The notes under the pieces were generated by a model, which had not been told where the DNA came from, made no database searches, and worked only from the letters and a program-made list of their open reading frames with translations. 64,000 bases of DNA. It comes from Aspidiotus rigidus. Taxonomy: Eukaryota; Arthropoda; Insecta; Hemiptera; Diaspididae. The stretch spans positions 12,937,501 through 13,001,500 of the forward strand of contig JAVHKY010000003.1 of the NCBI GenBank assembly GCA_035079385.1. The letters are read 5' to 3'. The translations under genes were made by a program, and so were the position numbers. This document shows, one piece after another, positions 1-10,028 of this stretch (position 1 is its first letter; each line of letters opens with the position of its first letter).

Positions 1-1038
1 TTGTGCACTTTTCTCTGCTGAGCTCCCTGCATGTTATAATTAAGATGATAAGGAAATAACTAACGTACGCTAGAAGAAGAGTCTACTAACGTTTTTTCAT
101 TATTATATCAATTGAGTTTAATAACGCGATTAATAATAGGAATAAAAAATACCGATAAACGATGATAACATGCGAAGAAGGTCATGTTCTTTATGACAGC
201 ATCACGACGACTCGGCCTCTTGTCGAGCTCACTTTTACACGTGTTACTTATTAATATTAAATTTTAAACGAAATAGAAATATGAGCCTATAAACGCTCGA
301 AAAGAGAAATAAAAAATAACAAATGCCTCCAGGGCGTGCTTTCGGTGTAGCCTATTGGAGTCCCTTTTTTCTGTATGGATAAAAATTGTAGTCTGACAAT
401 TTTTGTAGTCTTAATCCTATGCGGTAAGAAAGATTCTAAACATAGTACTCACAATGTGGAGATTTTGACGAATATTCAGCAATTTGTCGTTGTTTGTTCT
501 ATTATTCTTGATGAACAAATAATAATATGCGTAATAAGACAGGAGCATCAAAAAGGCTGTGCTGTAAAAGAGATGATAAAATTAAAAATTAGTCTATTTT
601 ATTACAGGAAACCTCTATTAAATCTCATCGACAGTTGACAAGTGGCTCTTTCCCACCCTCCCAGGCCCGTTCCACATAAGTTTCAAGCAGGAATGCCCAA
701 CCTTTTCCAGCTAGCGGACACTTTGAGTGAGGTAAGAAAAGAGGTCGACCAATTTTTACAATTTTTGATATTTAAGGAATTTTCTCAAGGGTGTCACTTG
801 CCCGCAAAATCGCGGCCGCGGGCGGGTGGGCGGGCAATGAAAATCTGCATTTTTATATTTTTTCAATTTTTTGTCAATATTTCATCAAAAGTTCAAAACT
901 TGCCACACGGACAAGTCTATCAAACAACGATCTGCAGAAAAGTATTTCTTTGAGAGGAATGAGGCATACTTTTCTGCAGATCGTTGTTGATTGTTGTTTG
1001 ATTGTATCGATTACAAGAAATGGTATTCTATTATTGTC
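1..1038. other. Unassigned intergenic DNA with one hairpin
   Basis: No gene is supported here; the short open frames lack splice context or recognisable protein. The only clear structure is a hairpin at about 921-990, whose two arms carry the word CAACGATCTGCAGAAAAGTA and its reverse complement, separated by roughly 20 bases. A short GC-rich patch lies at 800-840 (GCGGCCGCGGGCGGG), unusual for this AT-rich sequence. Confidence 0.5.
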
Positions 1039-1790
1039 AGAAAATCCGACTCCGATTCTCCGTTTAAGAGCACTATATTTAAAATGATATTATTATTGAT
1101 AATGATCAAGGCTTGATAATTGATCCATTATTGATTATTGAGTTTCTCGTAAATTGTACATCATTATTGATTATTGAGTTCCTTGTAATTGTAATTCGCT
1201 AGTTCCAATCAATTGGTTCCAATTCCAGTTCCAGTGATTTTCGACAAGACACTATAACGAGTAACAACTAACAAACAACAATTGTTAAATAGAAAGACGT
1301 ATACCTCATCTTTTCCTTTTGAGATGTATTTGTCACACGTTTAACTTGATTTGTTCAGACAAGGCAGTCCAAAACATATACATAGGTACATAAATTCAAC
1401 ACCATTCAAGCCTTGTACAACTTGAAACCTCATAAATTGTTGAGAAGTTGTTTGACAAGATGGCTTTCTGTCCTGCCCGCAATTTAACTTATTCTAGAAA
1501 ACTGGGATCCGTTGCTCGCTTACTTTGAAAAATTGAAAAATTGCACTCCGTTGATGCTATCCTGAGTCGATTGAAAGATCCTCAAGTTAGAATATAAATC
1601 GATTTTCTAAATATGACCTTACCCTATTTTCAGAAAATGTCATGTATGTGCGATGGTGATTGTTAGAAACTCGATAGTGTTCCATAATGACCTAAAAAAG
1701 CTTATAAATACAGCACGTTCTATCTTCTATGTTGATGGATAATAAATCGTAGGTAGTACTGTTAAACGGAGAACCGGAGTCGGATTTTCT
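1039..1790. mobile_element. Non-autonomous DNA element with 29-bp inverted ends
   Basis: The left end (1039-1067, beginning AGAAAATCCGACTCCG) recurs as its reverse complement at 1762-1790 with one or two mismatches. The interior of about 690 bp has no coding potential and contains repeats of the type TTATTGATTATTGAGTT. The layout fits a MITE-like element. No convincing target-site duplication was found, so the superfamily is unknown. This rests only on the inverted ends. Confidence 0.55.
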
Positions 1791-1984
1791 CCGGCAGTGT
1801 GACCAATTGTGGGACCAAATTGTATCAGAATCAGGGCTAAATTCCACTTACGCCATGTATTTCTTCTCATCAGTGGTCATCGCGCTCTGGAGCCACTACT
1901 GACGGAGGTCAAAAAAAAATTGAAATATTAAAATGCACGCGGGCGCGTCCAAGCACGCACGGGCGGATTACAAAACTTGTTAAC

Positions 1985-4508
1985 CCTCCCCTTACGCAAC
2001 GTCTTTTTGCTGACGACTTCACCATTTCCATCTGTTCTTCGATCCCTCAACGAGCCCACAGACTTCTACAGGAAACACTAAATCTAATCACTGCATGGAC
2101 ATCAAAAAAATGGCTTCAAATTTTCTACTTCTAAAACCTACTTGGTGATTTTTAAAAAAAGACGCCCTATACCCTACTTTCAACCTCTTTTCCTACAAAA
2201 TTTCGTAATTCCATTCCGCGATTCTGCTAAACTTCTCGGCCTCCATATTGATCAGAAACTTTCCTGGACCCCCCATATCAAATATTTAAAAGCAAAATGT
2301 ATACGTGCCTTAAACGTCATTAAATTCGTATCACACCCCTCTAAAGGATGCTCCAGAAAATTACTACTACAACTCTACAAAAGTCTTATTCGATCTATAT
2401 TAGATTACGGGGCACCAACATACAATTTAGCCAACAAATCTGTTCTCTCGTTACTTGATACCATTCAAACCTCCTCCTTGAGAATGGCCTTAGGTGCCTA
2501 CCGCACAAGCCCCAAACTTAGTTTATGTGCAGAAGCCGCTGAACCTCCACTCTCCTTTCGTAGACTCATCCTAACTTCTAATTTCTTATCCTCTGTCTCC
2601 CAATTCCCTGATCTTCCTATATATAACTCAATCTTTCTACAAAACACTCGACCCTTTTCGACTCACAATAAACATATCCTTCTCCAATTCAATCACTCCC
2701 TCAATAAGCCATTTCAAGCAAATCCTTTGCAACCCATTTACATTACCTCCCCACCTTGGACGCTCCCTGAACCAAACATACGTCTTGACCTCATACAATT
2801 CCCTAAATCTAACAACAACATGATTATCGAAAACATCCGACAGATGATACAGGGATATCCGCATTACACAATTTGCCTTTCAGACGGATCTAAAAAATTG
2901 AATAAGACTGCTTACGCTTATTCCATAAATGGATGCCTTACTTCTCACCGTATACGCAACATTGCATCCATATTCACAGCTGAACTGATGGCTATATTCT
3001 CCTGCCTTTCTCATCTCTCCCAACTCCCTCCAAATGGCAAATTCCTTCTCCTCACTGACTCACTTTCTTCTTTACACTCCATACCAGACACGTACAGCAC
3101 TCACCCCCTTATTCAATGTATTCACCTCACACTACTTATCGATGGTGACGTGCACAAAGGATCTAAGTGACATTTTTATCAAAAATGAGTTAAGGGCAAA
3201 AATGGGTCAAGGAGCTCATGGACTATCGGCCTGCATCGAAAAAAGTGGGAAAAAGTCCACCAATCAGCCCCCAGGGGCAATATACAAATGTAGTAAGTGA
3301 CGAAAATCATATTTTTGTTGCGCCAATTGTAGTAAGTGCAGAAAATAACATGCAGAACCCTATATCGCCGCACTTACGACAAATGGCTTGTCACGCAAAT
3401 GTACTTAATACAACCTGTGCAATCCTTCAATCTTTATTGTGCCATTACAATTAGTACAGGAAATAGGTGCACTAATGTAGTAAGTGAAAAATCGTTCAAG
3501 CCAAATGTCGTAAGTGCACTCAAAAGGTCAAAATATGGCTGTAGAATGCTTATAAATTAAGCTACACATTTTTTTAAAACGAGGATCTATTCTTTAGGGT
3601 TGGTGCGTCCTACATCCCAAATTTCAAGTAACTTCAAGCAATACTGTGGCCAGCAGGTCAAATTGAAGTTCCAAAAATTTTCAAATCGCTCTCCTGAAAA
3701 ATATGGTTTTTGTCACTTAGATCCTTTGTGCACGTCACCATCGTTATCCTGAAGTCAATCAACACCCAAATCACATTCATATGGATCCCTGGTCATATCA
3801 ATCTTCCAGAATATGACGCAGTCGACAGAGCCGCCAAAAACGCCACTTCCTTGACTAAAATAACCGATTACACCCGTTTACCTGTCTCCGATTACAAAAA
3901 TCACTACCGTCTTCTCGTCCTTCAAAAATGGAAAACATTCTGGAAAAACCAAACGACTAACAAAACTTCACATCAGTATTAAACGAACTCCCGTACCCTG
4001 GAGGCTCTTTAAGAAATACTAGACGTGAAGAGGTTGTTCTCACTCGTCTAAGAATTGGTCATACTCGTATCACACATTCCTACCTTATCAACCCCGATCT
4101 TCTAGCTCCCCCATCCTGTCCTTACTGTGAAGAGGAGAGTTTAACAGTCAAAAATTTCTTTTCCTATCCACTACTCGCACCTCTCCGCTCTTCCCTAAAT
4201 GTACCCTCCTCCCACTCTCAAACATTAATAAATAATTCAGACACAATAACCTCCTCCCTCCAATACACACGCCTCACCCAATTTTACTCCTCCATATAAA
4301 AAAAAAATTATATATAGGTATCAATAAATACCTATATATTATACACGTATAAAAGTAATAATTCGCACACTATTACCATCACCATATTCATCCCCAACTC
4401 ATCATGCCAAGATGTAAATTACACCTATACTCATATGTAATATTTGTTGAGCTAATAGCCCTGCTGTGTTGCTTAAATGCTCGTTAAAATAAATAAAAAA
4501 TAAATAAA
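1985..4508 (+). mobile_element. LINE (non-LTR retrotransposon) with RNase H, 5'-truncated, interrupted
   Basis: This is the distal part of a non-LTR retrotransposon ORF2. Visible in order: the reverse-transcriptase FADD box near 2003-2017 (frame then broken); the thumb/connection region from 2142 (SAKLLGLHIDQKLSW type); an RNase H domain with LSDGSKK near 2880, an acidic residue in FTAELMAI near 2980 and LLLTDSLSS near 3055; then, after an insertion, the last RNase H motif FIWIPGHINLPEYDAVDRAA near 3775. Downstream, frames around 4020-4200 read RLRIGHTRITHSYL and CPYCEEE, the C-terminal zinc-knuckle region usual in these elements. The likely 3' end is the A-rich simple tail near 4490-4508. 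RNase H plus the C-terminal CPxC place it in the I/Jockey-like group; the exact clade is not resolved. It is defective: 5'-truncated, with frameshifts. Confidence 0.85.
3140..3743. mobile_element. 604-bp DNA element with perfect 33-bp TIRs, inserted in LINE RNase H
   Basis: Positions 3140-3172 (starting CGATGGTGACGTGCACAAAG) are repeated exactly in inverted orientation at 3711-3743. A 4-bp direct duplication, TTAT, flanks it (3136-3139 and 3744-3747). Removing the element plus one TTAT deletes 608 bp and puts the upstream and downstream LINE frames back in register across the RNase H domain, which confirms the boundaries. The interior is non-coding and carries four copies of a GTAGTAAGTG-like word (about 3290, 3330, 3475 and 3505, the last as GTCGTAAGTG). 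The superfamily is not assigned. Confidence 0.85.
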
Positions 4509-6336
4509 TATTTTGGAAAAAGCGTCGAAGTATTGAAGCCGATATGGTCGCGTTTTGAAGAACAAAGATCAGAGATTTATTTTTTAACAAGAGTGCAAAA
4601 ATAGCATATCCTATATGTTTAGGCCCCTTTTGAAGTGAATGATTCATTTGTCTACTTTTTCAACGGGGTCTTCGCGGACCTTAGGTTGAGCATGCCTGCG
4701 GTTTTGAAATTATGTACAATGACTCGAGGTACCAATTTAGGCAATTTTATAGGTACTTGAATTACTCGCATGAACTAGGCCTACTTATTGTGTAAGTACA
4801 AAAGGGGACTGTATACAACTGCTGAAGACCACTTGTAGAAATAAATATTTATATTTTCCAGTTCAGGGCAGTGATGTACTTTTATACAAGCGTCTCTTGA
4901 AAACTATGACTCCCTGGAAGAAGTTAAACGGGAAACGAAGGGAATCCATTCAATAGAAGACATTTTTTGAGATTCCAAACTCTGAACCTTTTCAAGTTTC
5001 CTTCTTATCATATAAGTATGTTGAAGATGAGCAAGTACTTTGTACTATGCTTATCTTACCCCGATAACATGCTTCCTAACATAATACATATAAATATTAC
5101 TGGCAACTAATTAATAACATTACCAACTGTGGTGTAACATAATATGAGAAACCATCCACAGATGTTGTAGATGAGCAAGTATACTTTGTACTATGCTTAT
5201 CTTACCCCGATAACATGCCTCCTAACATGATATACAACTAATTAATAACGTACACTACTAACTGTGATGTATAATATGAGAAACCATCTACGGACCAGTA
5301 TGATGGCGGTTCTACAAAGATAACAATATACAGCTCAAAAGTCGAAATTTCCAGAATGCAATGGGAAAAAATGTCCGGTATACGCCATCTGACCGGCCGG
5401 AAACCTAACCAAACCTAACATTAGGAGGGGAACTTGAAAATATCTAGGGAGTTGAAATTTTTCAATTCCAAGTTGGACTTTGAAAGATTTCTAACTATAT
5501 CAAACTATTCTAGAGCATTTAAAACACCCAAGTATTGACACGCGCGCCATTTTGACTCCCAGAAAGAACGTACTGCTATATAAGAGCCCAAGTTAAATTC
5601 GTGATTTTCAAGAAAGGATTACTCGAGAACGGGTCGATGGATTTTTTGGAATTACGCTCGTTAGAAAGGAAATTTTATTTAGAATAAATTATGTCCTCTT
5701 CACTTTTACCCACCAAAGCTTATTTTCCGAATTATTGATTGATGAATGGAACGTGTTTTTTTGTGCAAGTGCGTGTGTAAGAGAGACGTGAATGTTAAAC
5801 AAACATAGCACCCATAATCGACCATTTTATGGCCAAAAACCGTGAAATAACCCAAACATAGGTATGTTGTCTGTCAATAGAAAGGTCTTGACGATACAAA
5901 TCCAACGAGCACCCACCCTCAACCGTAGATATTGTTGGAAAATATCCTTTGTAAAAATTACCTGTACATCATTTTCGAGTTCAATAATTATAGGCTGTCA
6001 AGTTCATTGACATAAATTTCTTTTCCCTAGCAATGTTCGTTGATTTCGATGCTGCCGCAACGATTGAATTGACCAATATGACAACCTCGCAATTTCCTTT
6101 TGGTAAAAATCACTTTACGCCTAGGCCTACAGCAAGCCCAAACTACCTGCATCCCTAATTTTGTATACCTAAGAGAGTTGAATTGAGGCCGACGAGTTGA
6201 AGAAATAGTCTCCATGTCGCAAGATATACTGAAAATTTTGCATCAAAAACCTTGAAATTGCTTCAACTTTGACTGAGTAGTATTGCTTCAGTACCTAGTT
6301 TAATTACCAGTACAAAAATTGAGGTAGGCCTAAGTG
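4509..6336. other. Gene-less stretch; possible distal part of the SLC23-like gene
   Basis: Apart from the tandem duplication at 5018-5292, no exon can be supported. Later exons of the SLC23-like gene should lie at coordinates below 6690 on the - strand. A weak candidate acceptor (TTTTCAG) sits near 6230, but the peptide it would give does not resemble the family, so it is not called. The short - strand frame at 6027-6215 is not recognisable. Confidence 0.4.
5018..5292. repeat. Tandem duplication of about 140 bp, two copies
   Basis: Copy 1 (about 5018-5159) and copy 2 (about 5160-5292) share long blocks, including ACTTTGTACTATGCTTATCT, CCCCGATAACATGC and AATATGAGAAACCATC. They differ by small indels and substitutions. 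The duplication is non-coding. Confidence 0.8.
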
Positions 6337-6611
6337 CCCGGTAAACATTGTTCCCACTTGAAGCCCTCAAATATAAAGGGCTTCAGGGACACAGAAAGGA
6401 AACAGGGCTTCAAATGGGAATTAAAGGGTAGTTTTTCCCAAATTAAGCCCTGTTTCCTTTTTGTGTCCCTGAAGCCCTTTATATTTGAGGGCTTCATGAG
6501 GGCTTCAATAGGGAAGTAAGAGGGGAACAGGGAATCAACAGGGCTTCAAATGAGGGCTTCAGAGGGTAGTTTTTCCCAGGGGCTTCAGAGGGCTTCAAAT
6601 TGTTTACCGGG
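6337..6611. mobile_element. Foldback element with CCCGGTAAACA ends and GGGCTTCA repeats
   Basis: The left end CCCGGTAAACA (6337-6347) is matched by TGTTTACCGGG (6601-6611) in inverted orientation. Inside, 6358-6410 and 6445-6496 form a near-perfect 52-nt inverted repeat around a loop of about 35 nt. The word GGGCTTCA or its complement recurs about a dozen times. It is non-coding. It lies just downstream of the last recognised exon of the SLC23-like gene (on the - strand), so probably inside its intron. No target duplication is certain. Confidence 0.7.
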
Positions 6612-6689
6612 TGTTATCGAGGACAAAATTAATCAATTTTGGTTTGCACCAATATTTTACTAAATTCACAGAATTATGAGATTACTCAC

Positions 6690-8387
6690 ACAAAAAATGA
6701 GATCCAACATGTATTGGCCATCTTCATGGCTGATGTTTTGGTCACAGAAATACTGATTAGCAACATCGTTGGGGCTATAGTTACTGGAGTAATAATTCTG
6801 GCCAATCTACGGATACCTGCATAGAACAGAATAAGTAGACAGAAAAATTAGGGTTTTTAATTCCAAGTGCATAGCGCAGTACCACTTTTTTTCGTTTTTG
6901 ACTTTGATAATAATAGATATTGAAATGCTGCAGTTTGCCAATTTTCTTTACTTATCAGTAGATGAATTATCTATGCTAATGTTTTTTTAAGTGCGTTATT
7001 CCACCGTTCATATACTCTCTACTAATGCGTCAATAATAATATACCTAGAATGCTGATGTATACTTGCGTAACACAAGTGATGAAAACAGCTCCTTGCACC
7101 ACTTGTAAACGAGATTGCCATTCGTGCGTCCGTGCTTGTTGGCCCATAGCATACATGTCGCCAGCTCCTGGGCATTTTCTTTGTTCTTGATCAAGTACCA
7201 ATGAAACACACAGTATGTATCCTAGTCTACATTCGCCGTTATATATCAATCTGAAATATCAACTCAGAATATTCAGCTAAGCATTATACGTACCTAGCTC
7301 ACTATCGAAAAAAAAAGAGAATTATTTGTAAGAATTAATAAAGATTATTAGAAAATCATTGACCAATCACTCGAAAGATGAACCTCGTAAAATGGTAAAG
7401 AATGTTTAGATGGCCTAATCGAGTGTTTATCTGCGTTTTATTCAATGATTCGTTTCTTATTTTTGTAAAAAAAACTTACCTTGGCGACAAGATTTCGATG
7501 ATAATGTAAGATATGCCAGCTCCAGCAAACATTGTCGAAATTAGACGATTTCTTTCTGAATCTTCTTTCAGCATACAGAGGGACGACGGTAGTATATAAG
7601 ACACGATTAGAATACTACCTATGATATTCAATACAATCTGAGAAAGAAAAAAAAAAAAAAACTTCAGAATCGGATTTAAAATTAGGTATTTTACGTAGGC
7701 CTGTATACTTACGCCCCATGAAGTTGAAAAGCATATTTATTCTTACATTATTTCTCAAACTCCTTTAGAATATACTTTCTTTTCCTTTTTTTTTTTCTAT
7801 CTTTCATAATAAAGTACGATTACCATTAAGTATAGGTAGCACGTGATCATTTCAATAATTTAGGTGGAATGTTATTAGGTACCTATATTATTATATCTAT
7901 CATTTATAATATTTATTAAAAGATTGATCATTACCATTATTCGTCCTACTGTGTCGTTAATGTGAATATATTTACCTATATTATTATTGTTCTTACAATA
8001 TTTCTTCATGCAAGCCTAAAGCGAGTATACGAATATAATGCGCAGTAAAGATTTTAAAAAGTCTTATCGAAAATATGAGGAATCGTGGAGAAATACGGTA
8101 GGTATCATCATCGAACATAAAAGGAATAATGTCTAGAACTTGTGGGTATCTGAGTACTATAGGTGAATAATGAATACACGATTGATCACTTGCGAAAATA
8201 ACTCTTATTGAGTACCGACACAATACGAATGCGTAGGCCTATAATTGTAACTCAGATATTTAAAAACACTGCATTATTGGTAAAATCTTACCTTCAAAAT
8301 AAGTTTTAATTTTTCAAAACCATTTTCTAATAGAGAATAAGTTCTTCCATCGTGGACTCTGATTGAATTTTGCGAATCTGTTTCCAT
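6690..8387 (-). CDS. Divergent SLC23-family (nucleobase/ascorbate) transporter, 5' half
   Basis: Four exons on the - strand join in phase: 8387-8292, 7637-7480, 7250-7045 and 6816-6690, each with AG..GT borders (donors GTAAGA, GTAAGT, GTATAT, GTGAGT). The ATG at 8387 gives METDSQNSIR. They encode about 195 residues. The second exon has the hydrophobic IVLNIIGSILIVSYILPSSL, then a RNRLISTMF block where SLC23 proteins carry LCMGxDxxxxxxLISTMF. The third has THEWQSRLQVVQGAVF, matching the family's EWQxRxREVQGA segment. The fourth has ITPVTIAPT, matching the conserved xxGPLTIAPT. The family exchanges nucleobases or ascorbate across the plasma membrane with Na+ or H+. The QH motif of TM1 and the usual RLPxxQGG after it are altered here, so transport may be changed or lost. 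Exons for the C-terminal half were not found; they may lie left of the window or be decayed. Confidence 0.75.
6817..7044 (-). other. Intron 3 of the SLC23-like gene
   Basis: The donor GTATAT follows the exon ending at 7045 and the acceptor TATGCAG precedes the exon starting at 6816. The phase (1) is consistent on both sides. No other feature is seen in it. Confidence 0.7.
7638..8291 (-). other. Intron 1 of the SLC23-like gene
   Basis: Bounded by the donor GTAAGA after 8292 and a polypyrimidine tract plus CAG before 7637, phase 0. The frame at 7993-8223 within it is not recognisable and is taken as chance. Confidence 0.65.
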
Positions 8388-8880
8388 TGCGAAGTGTTTA
8401 TTCTGAAAGTTTCCAGCTCTCATTAGAATTTTAGAGAGATTTCGAAATAAAGAGACTTTAATTCAACATTTCATTCGTAACAACAGTTTAATAAAATCAT
8501 TCTGACAATTTGTGCGAAGAAAATGAAACATCAACGATTTGGAGTTTAACGTTCGAACCGTCCTGCGTCTAACCACATTCAGACTAATATCGTGAGATAA
8601 AGTCTTAAGTGCGAATAGAGAAAGAATGAAGTACAAGGATTGAATATCGAGTAAACACTAAATTATCAAATCGTTATTATCGCGGTATAAGGTCTACGGG
8701 ATTATCAGTCGTTTATAGCCGAAGACTTGTTAATATTGTTCATATATTTCATGGAAATTTCGGTTCCCTGGCTTCTTTATCCGAGTGCAGGGAGAGAAAG
8801 AAAGACCTCTTTTGAGGTGAGAAAGAAGTAAAAAATCGAGTATAGCAATCCTTTTTGCCTGAAGTATAACAAGATCGAAT
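8388..8880. other. Upstream region of the SLC23-like gene
   Basis: This stretch lies 5' of the - strand start codon. No certain TATA box or initiator could be fixed. The end near 8814-8875 is a copy of the dispersed GTATAGCAATC repeat. Confidence 0.4.
8814..8875 (+). repeat. Copy of the GTATAGCAATC dispersed repeat
   Basis: It reads GAGGTGAGAAAGAAGTAAAA followed by TCGAGTATAGCAATCCTTTT and a TGCCTGAAGTATAAC tail. Related copies lie at 9938-9998 and 12162-12235 in the same orientation, and at 12713-12791 inverted. Confidence 0.75.
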
Positions 8881-9471
8881 GAACTTGGAGATAAAATTGA
8901 GAATAGCAAACGCGTGGAGAGCCTTTTGGAGGCTTAATCAAATCATGAAGGGTAGCTTGAATACCAGACTGAAAATCCGGTGCGCAGACTTGGGCGGCAA
9001 TTGAAACCTAAATTCAAAAGATAAAATCTTACCTATTACGCCATGTTAAGGAAAATCCTGCAGATTAAAATGAATGATAGAATCAAGAAAACGGAAATAA
9101 TGAAAGAACACTCACACGGGATGCAGGATATACCTGCAAAAAACTAAAGGTAAAATACGCAGGTCTTATAGCAAGAGCTGATAGGAACAGGTGGAACGTA
9201 CTAGCTACTTTTTGGGTACCATATGGAAATAAGAGGAGTAGGGGTAGACCAGCGACTAGATGGTCCGATGAAATTGTAAGAGGGGTGGGCCCTCAATGGA
9301 TGGGAGTTGCCCAAAATAGAAGAAGCTGCGGAAAGTGGTGACGGAGGCTTATGCTCAACTATGGGTAGTTTAGGCAACGGCGTACCTGTCGTACTCGTAC
9401 TTCTATGTATAAGCTTTTGTACAAGCTTTTGAATCACCTGAACAATAAAGCTGTATTAATAATAATAATAA
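8880..9471 (+). mobile_element. RTE-type LINE, 3' end remnant
   Basis: Broken + strand frames read RIANAWRAFWRLNQIMKGSL (about 8900-8960) and, further on, GNKRSRGRPATRWSDEIVRG followed by VGPQWMGVAQNRRSCGKW (about 9228-9340). The RSRGRPxTRWxDDI / GPxWMxxAQDRxxW signature is the C-terminal end of ORF2 in RTE-like non-LTR retrotransposons. It ends in a TAA-repeat tail (AATAATAATAATAATAA, to about 9471), as expected for the 3' end. Frameshifts and stops show it is dead, and the section between the two blocks is deleted or degraded. Confidence 0.75.
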
Positions 9472-10028
9472 TAACTTTACGTACAATCCTTATTGTTGTA
9501 GTAAGGTTTGTACACGGGTACATCGCCGATGCCGAACAAGAATGAACATCTCTGTAAGCATCCAATTATGTACAGTCTAGAATTATGTTACATCAATTAT
9601 TTCGTAATTACTAATGTAAAATAATATTGTAAATATTAATTATCTAACTTTAATTGTTGTACATACCTTTGCATATCCTTATATCGTTGTACGTACAGTT
9701 GAATTATATAGTCCAAATTGGTATCAAATGTGCTCTCGGGTGTCTCACCATGTGTGGGCTCGACGTTCCCTAAAGAAATTCTTCAATGGAAAACGTTTGA
9801 AAAATTTTTGGCAAATTAGATGTGAGTCTGATATATGGCTAAAACTTTATAAACTCATTTGATTCTGATTTCAAACAATTTTCAATCTCAATTTTCCAGT
9901 ATATGTATCCAACTTCTAGAGTAAGGCCTGCAGAAGCGAGGTAAATGAAAAACTCGAGTATAGGTATCATTTTTGCCTAGAGTACGACCTTTTGAGATGC
10001 TAGTCTGGGATAGGGATTACATGACATA
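9472..10028. other. Gene-less repeat DNA with an AAGGTTTGTAC motif
   Basis: It holds an isolated TAAGGTTTGTACACGG word (about 9500), shared with the repeat at 12162-13030, and another copy of the GTATAGCAATC repeat at 9938-9998 preceded by ATGTATCCAA. The same ATGTATCCAA precedes the copy at 12162, so the homology of these two copies extends upstream. No gene is seen. Confidence 0.5.
9938..9998 (+). repeat. Copy of the GTATAGCAATC dispersed repeat
   Basis: It reads GAGGTAAATGAAAAACTCGA followed by GTATAGGTATCATTTTTGCC. It is the most divergent of the four copies and lies directly left of the MULE element. Confidence 0.65.

Noticed and set aside
6027..6215. Candidate next exon of the SLC23-like gene
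   Set aside because: An acceptor-like TTTTCAG is present, but the resulting peptide does not match the family at that position and the phase-2 join gives no hydrophobic segment.
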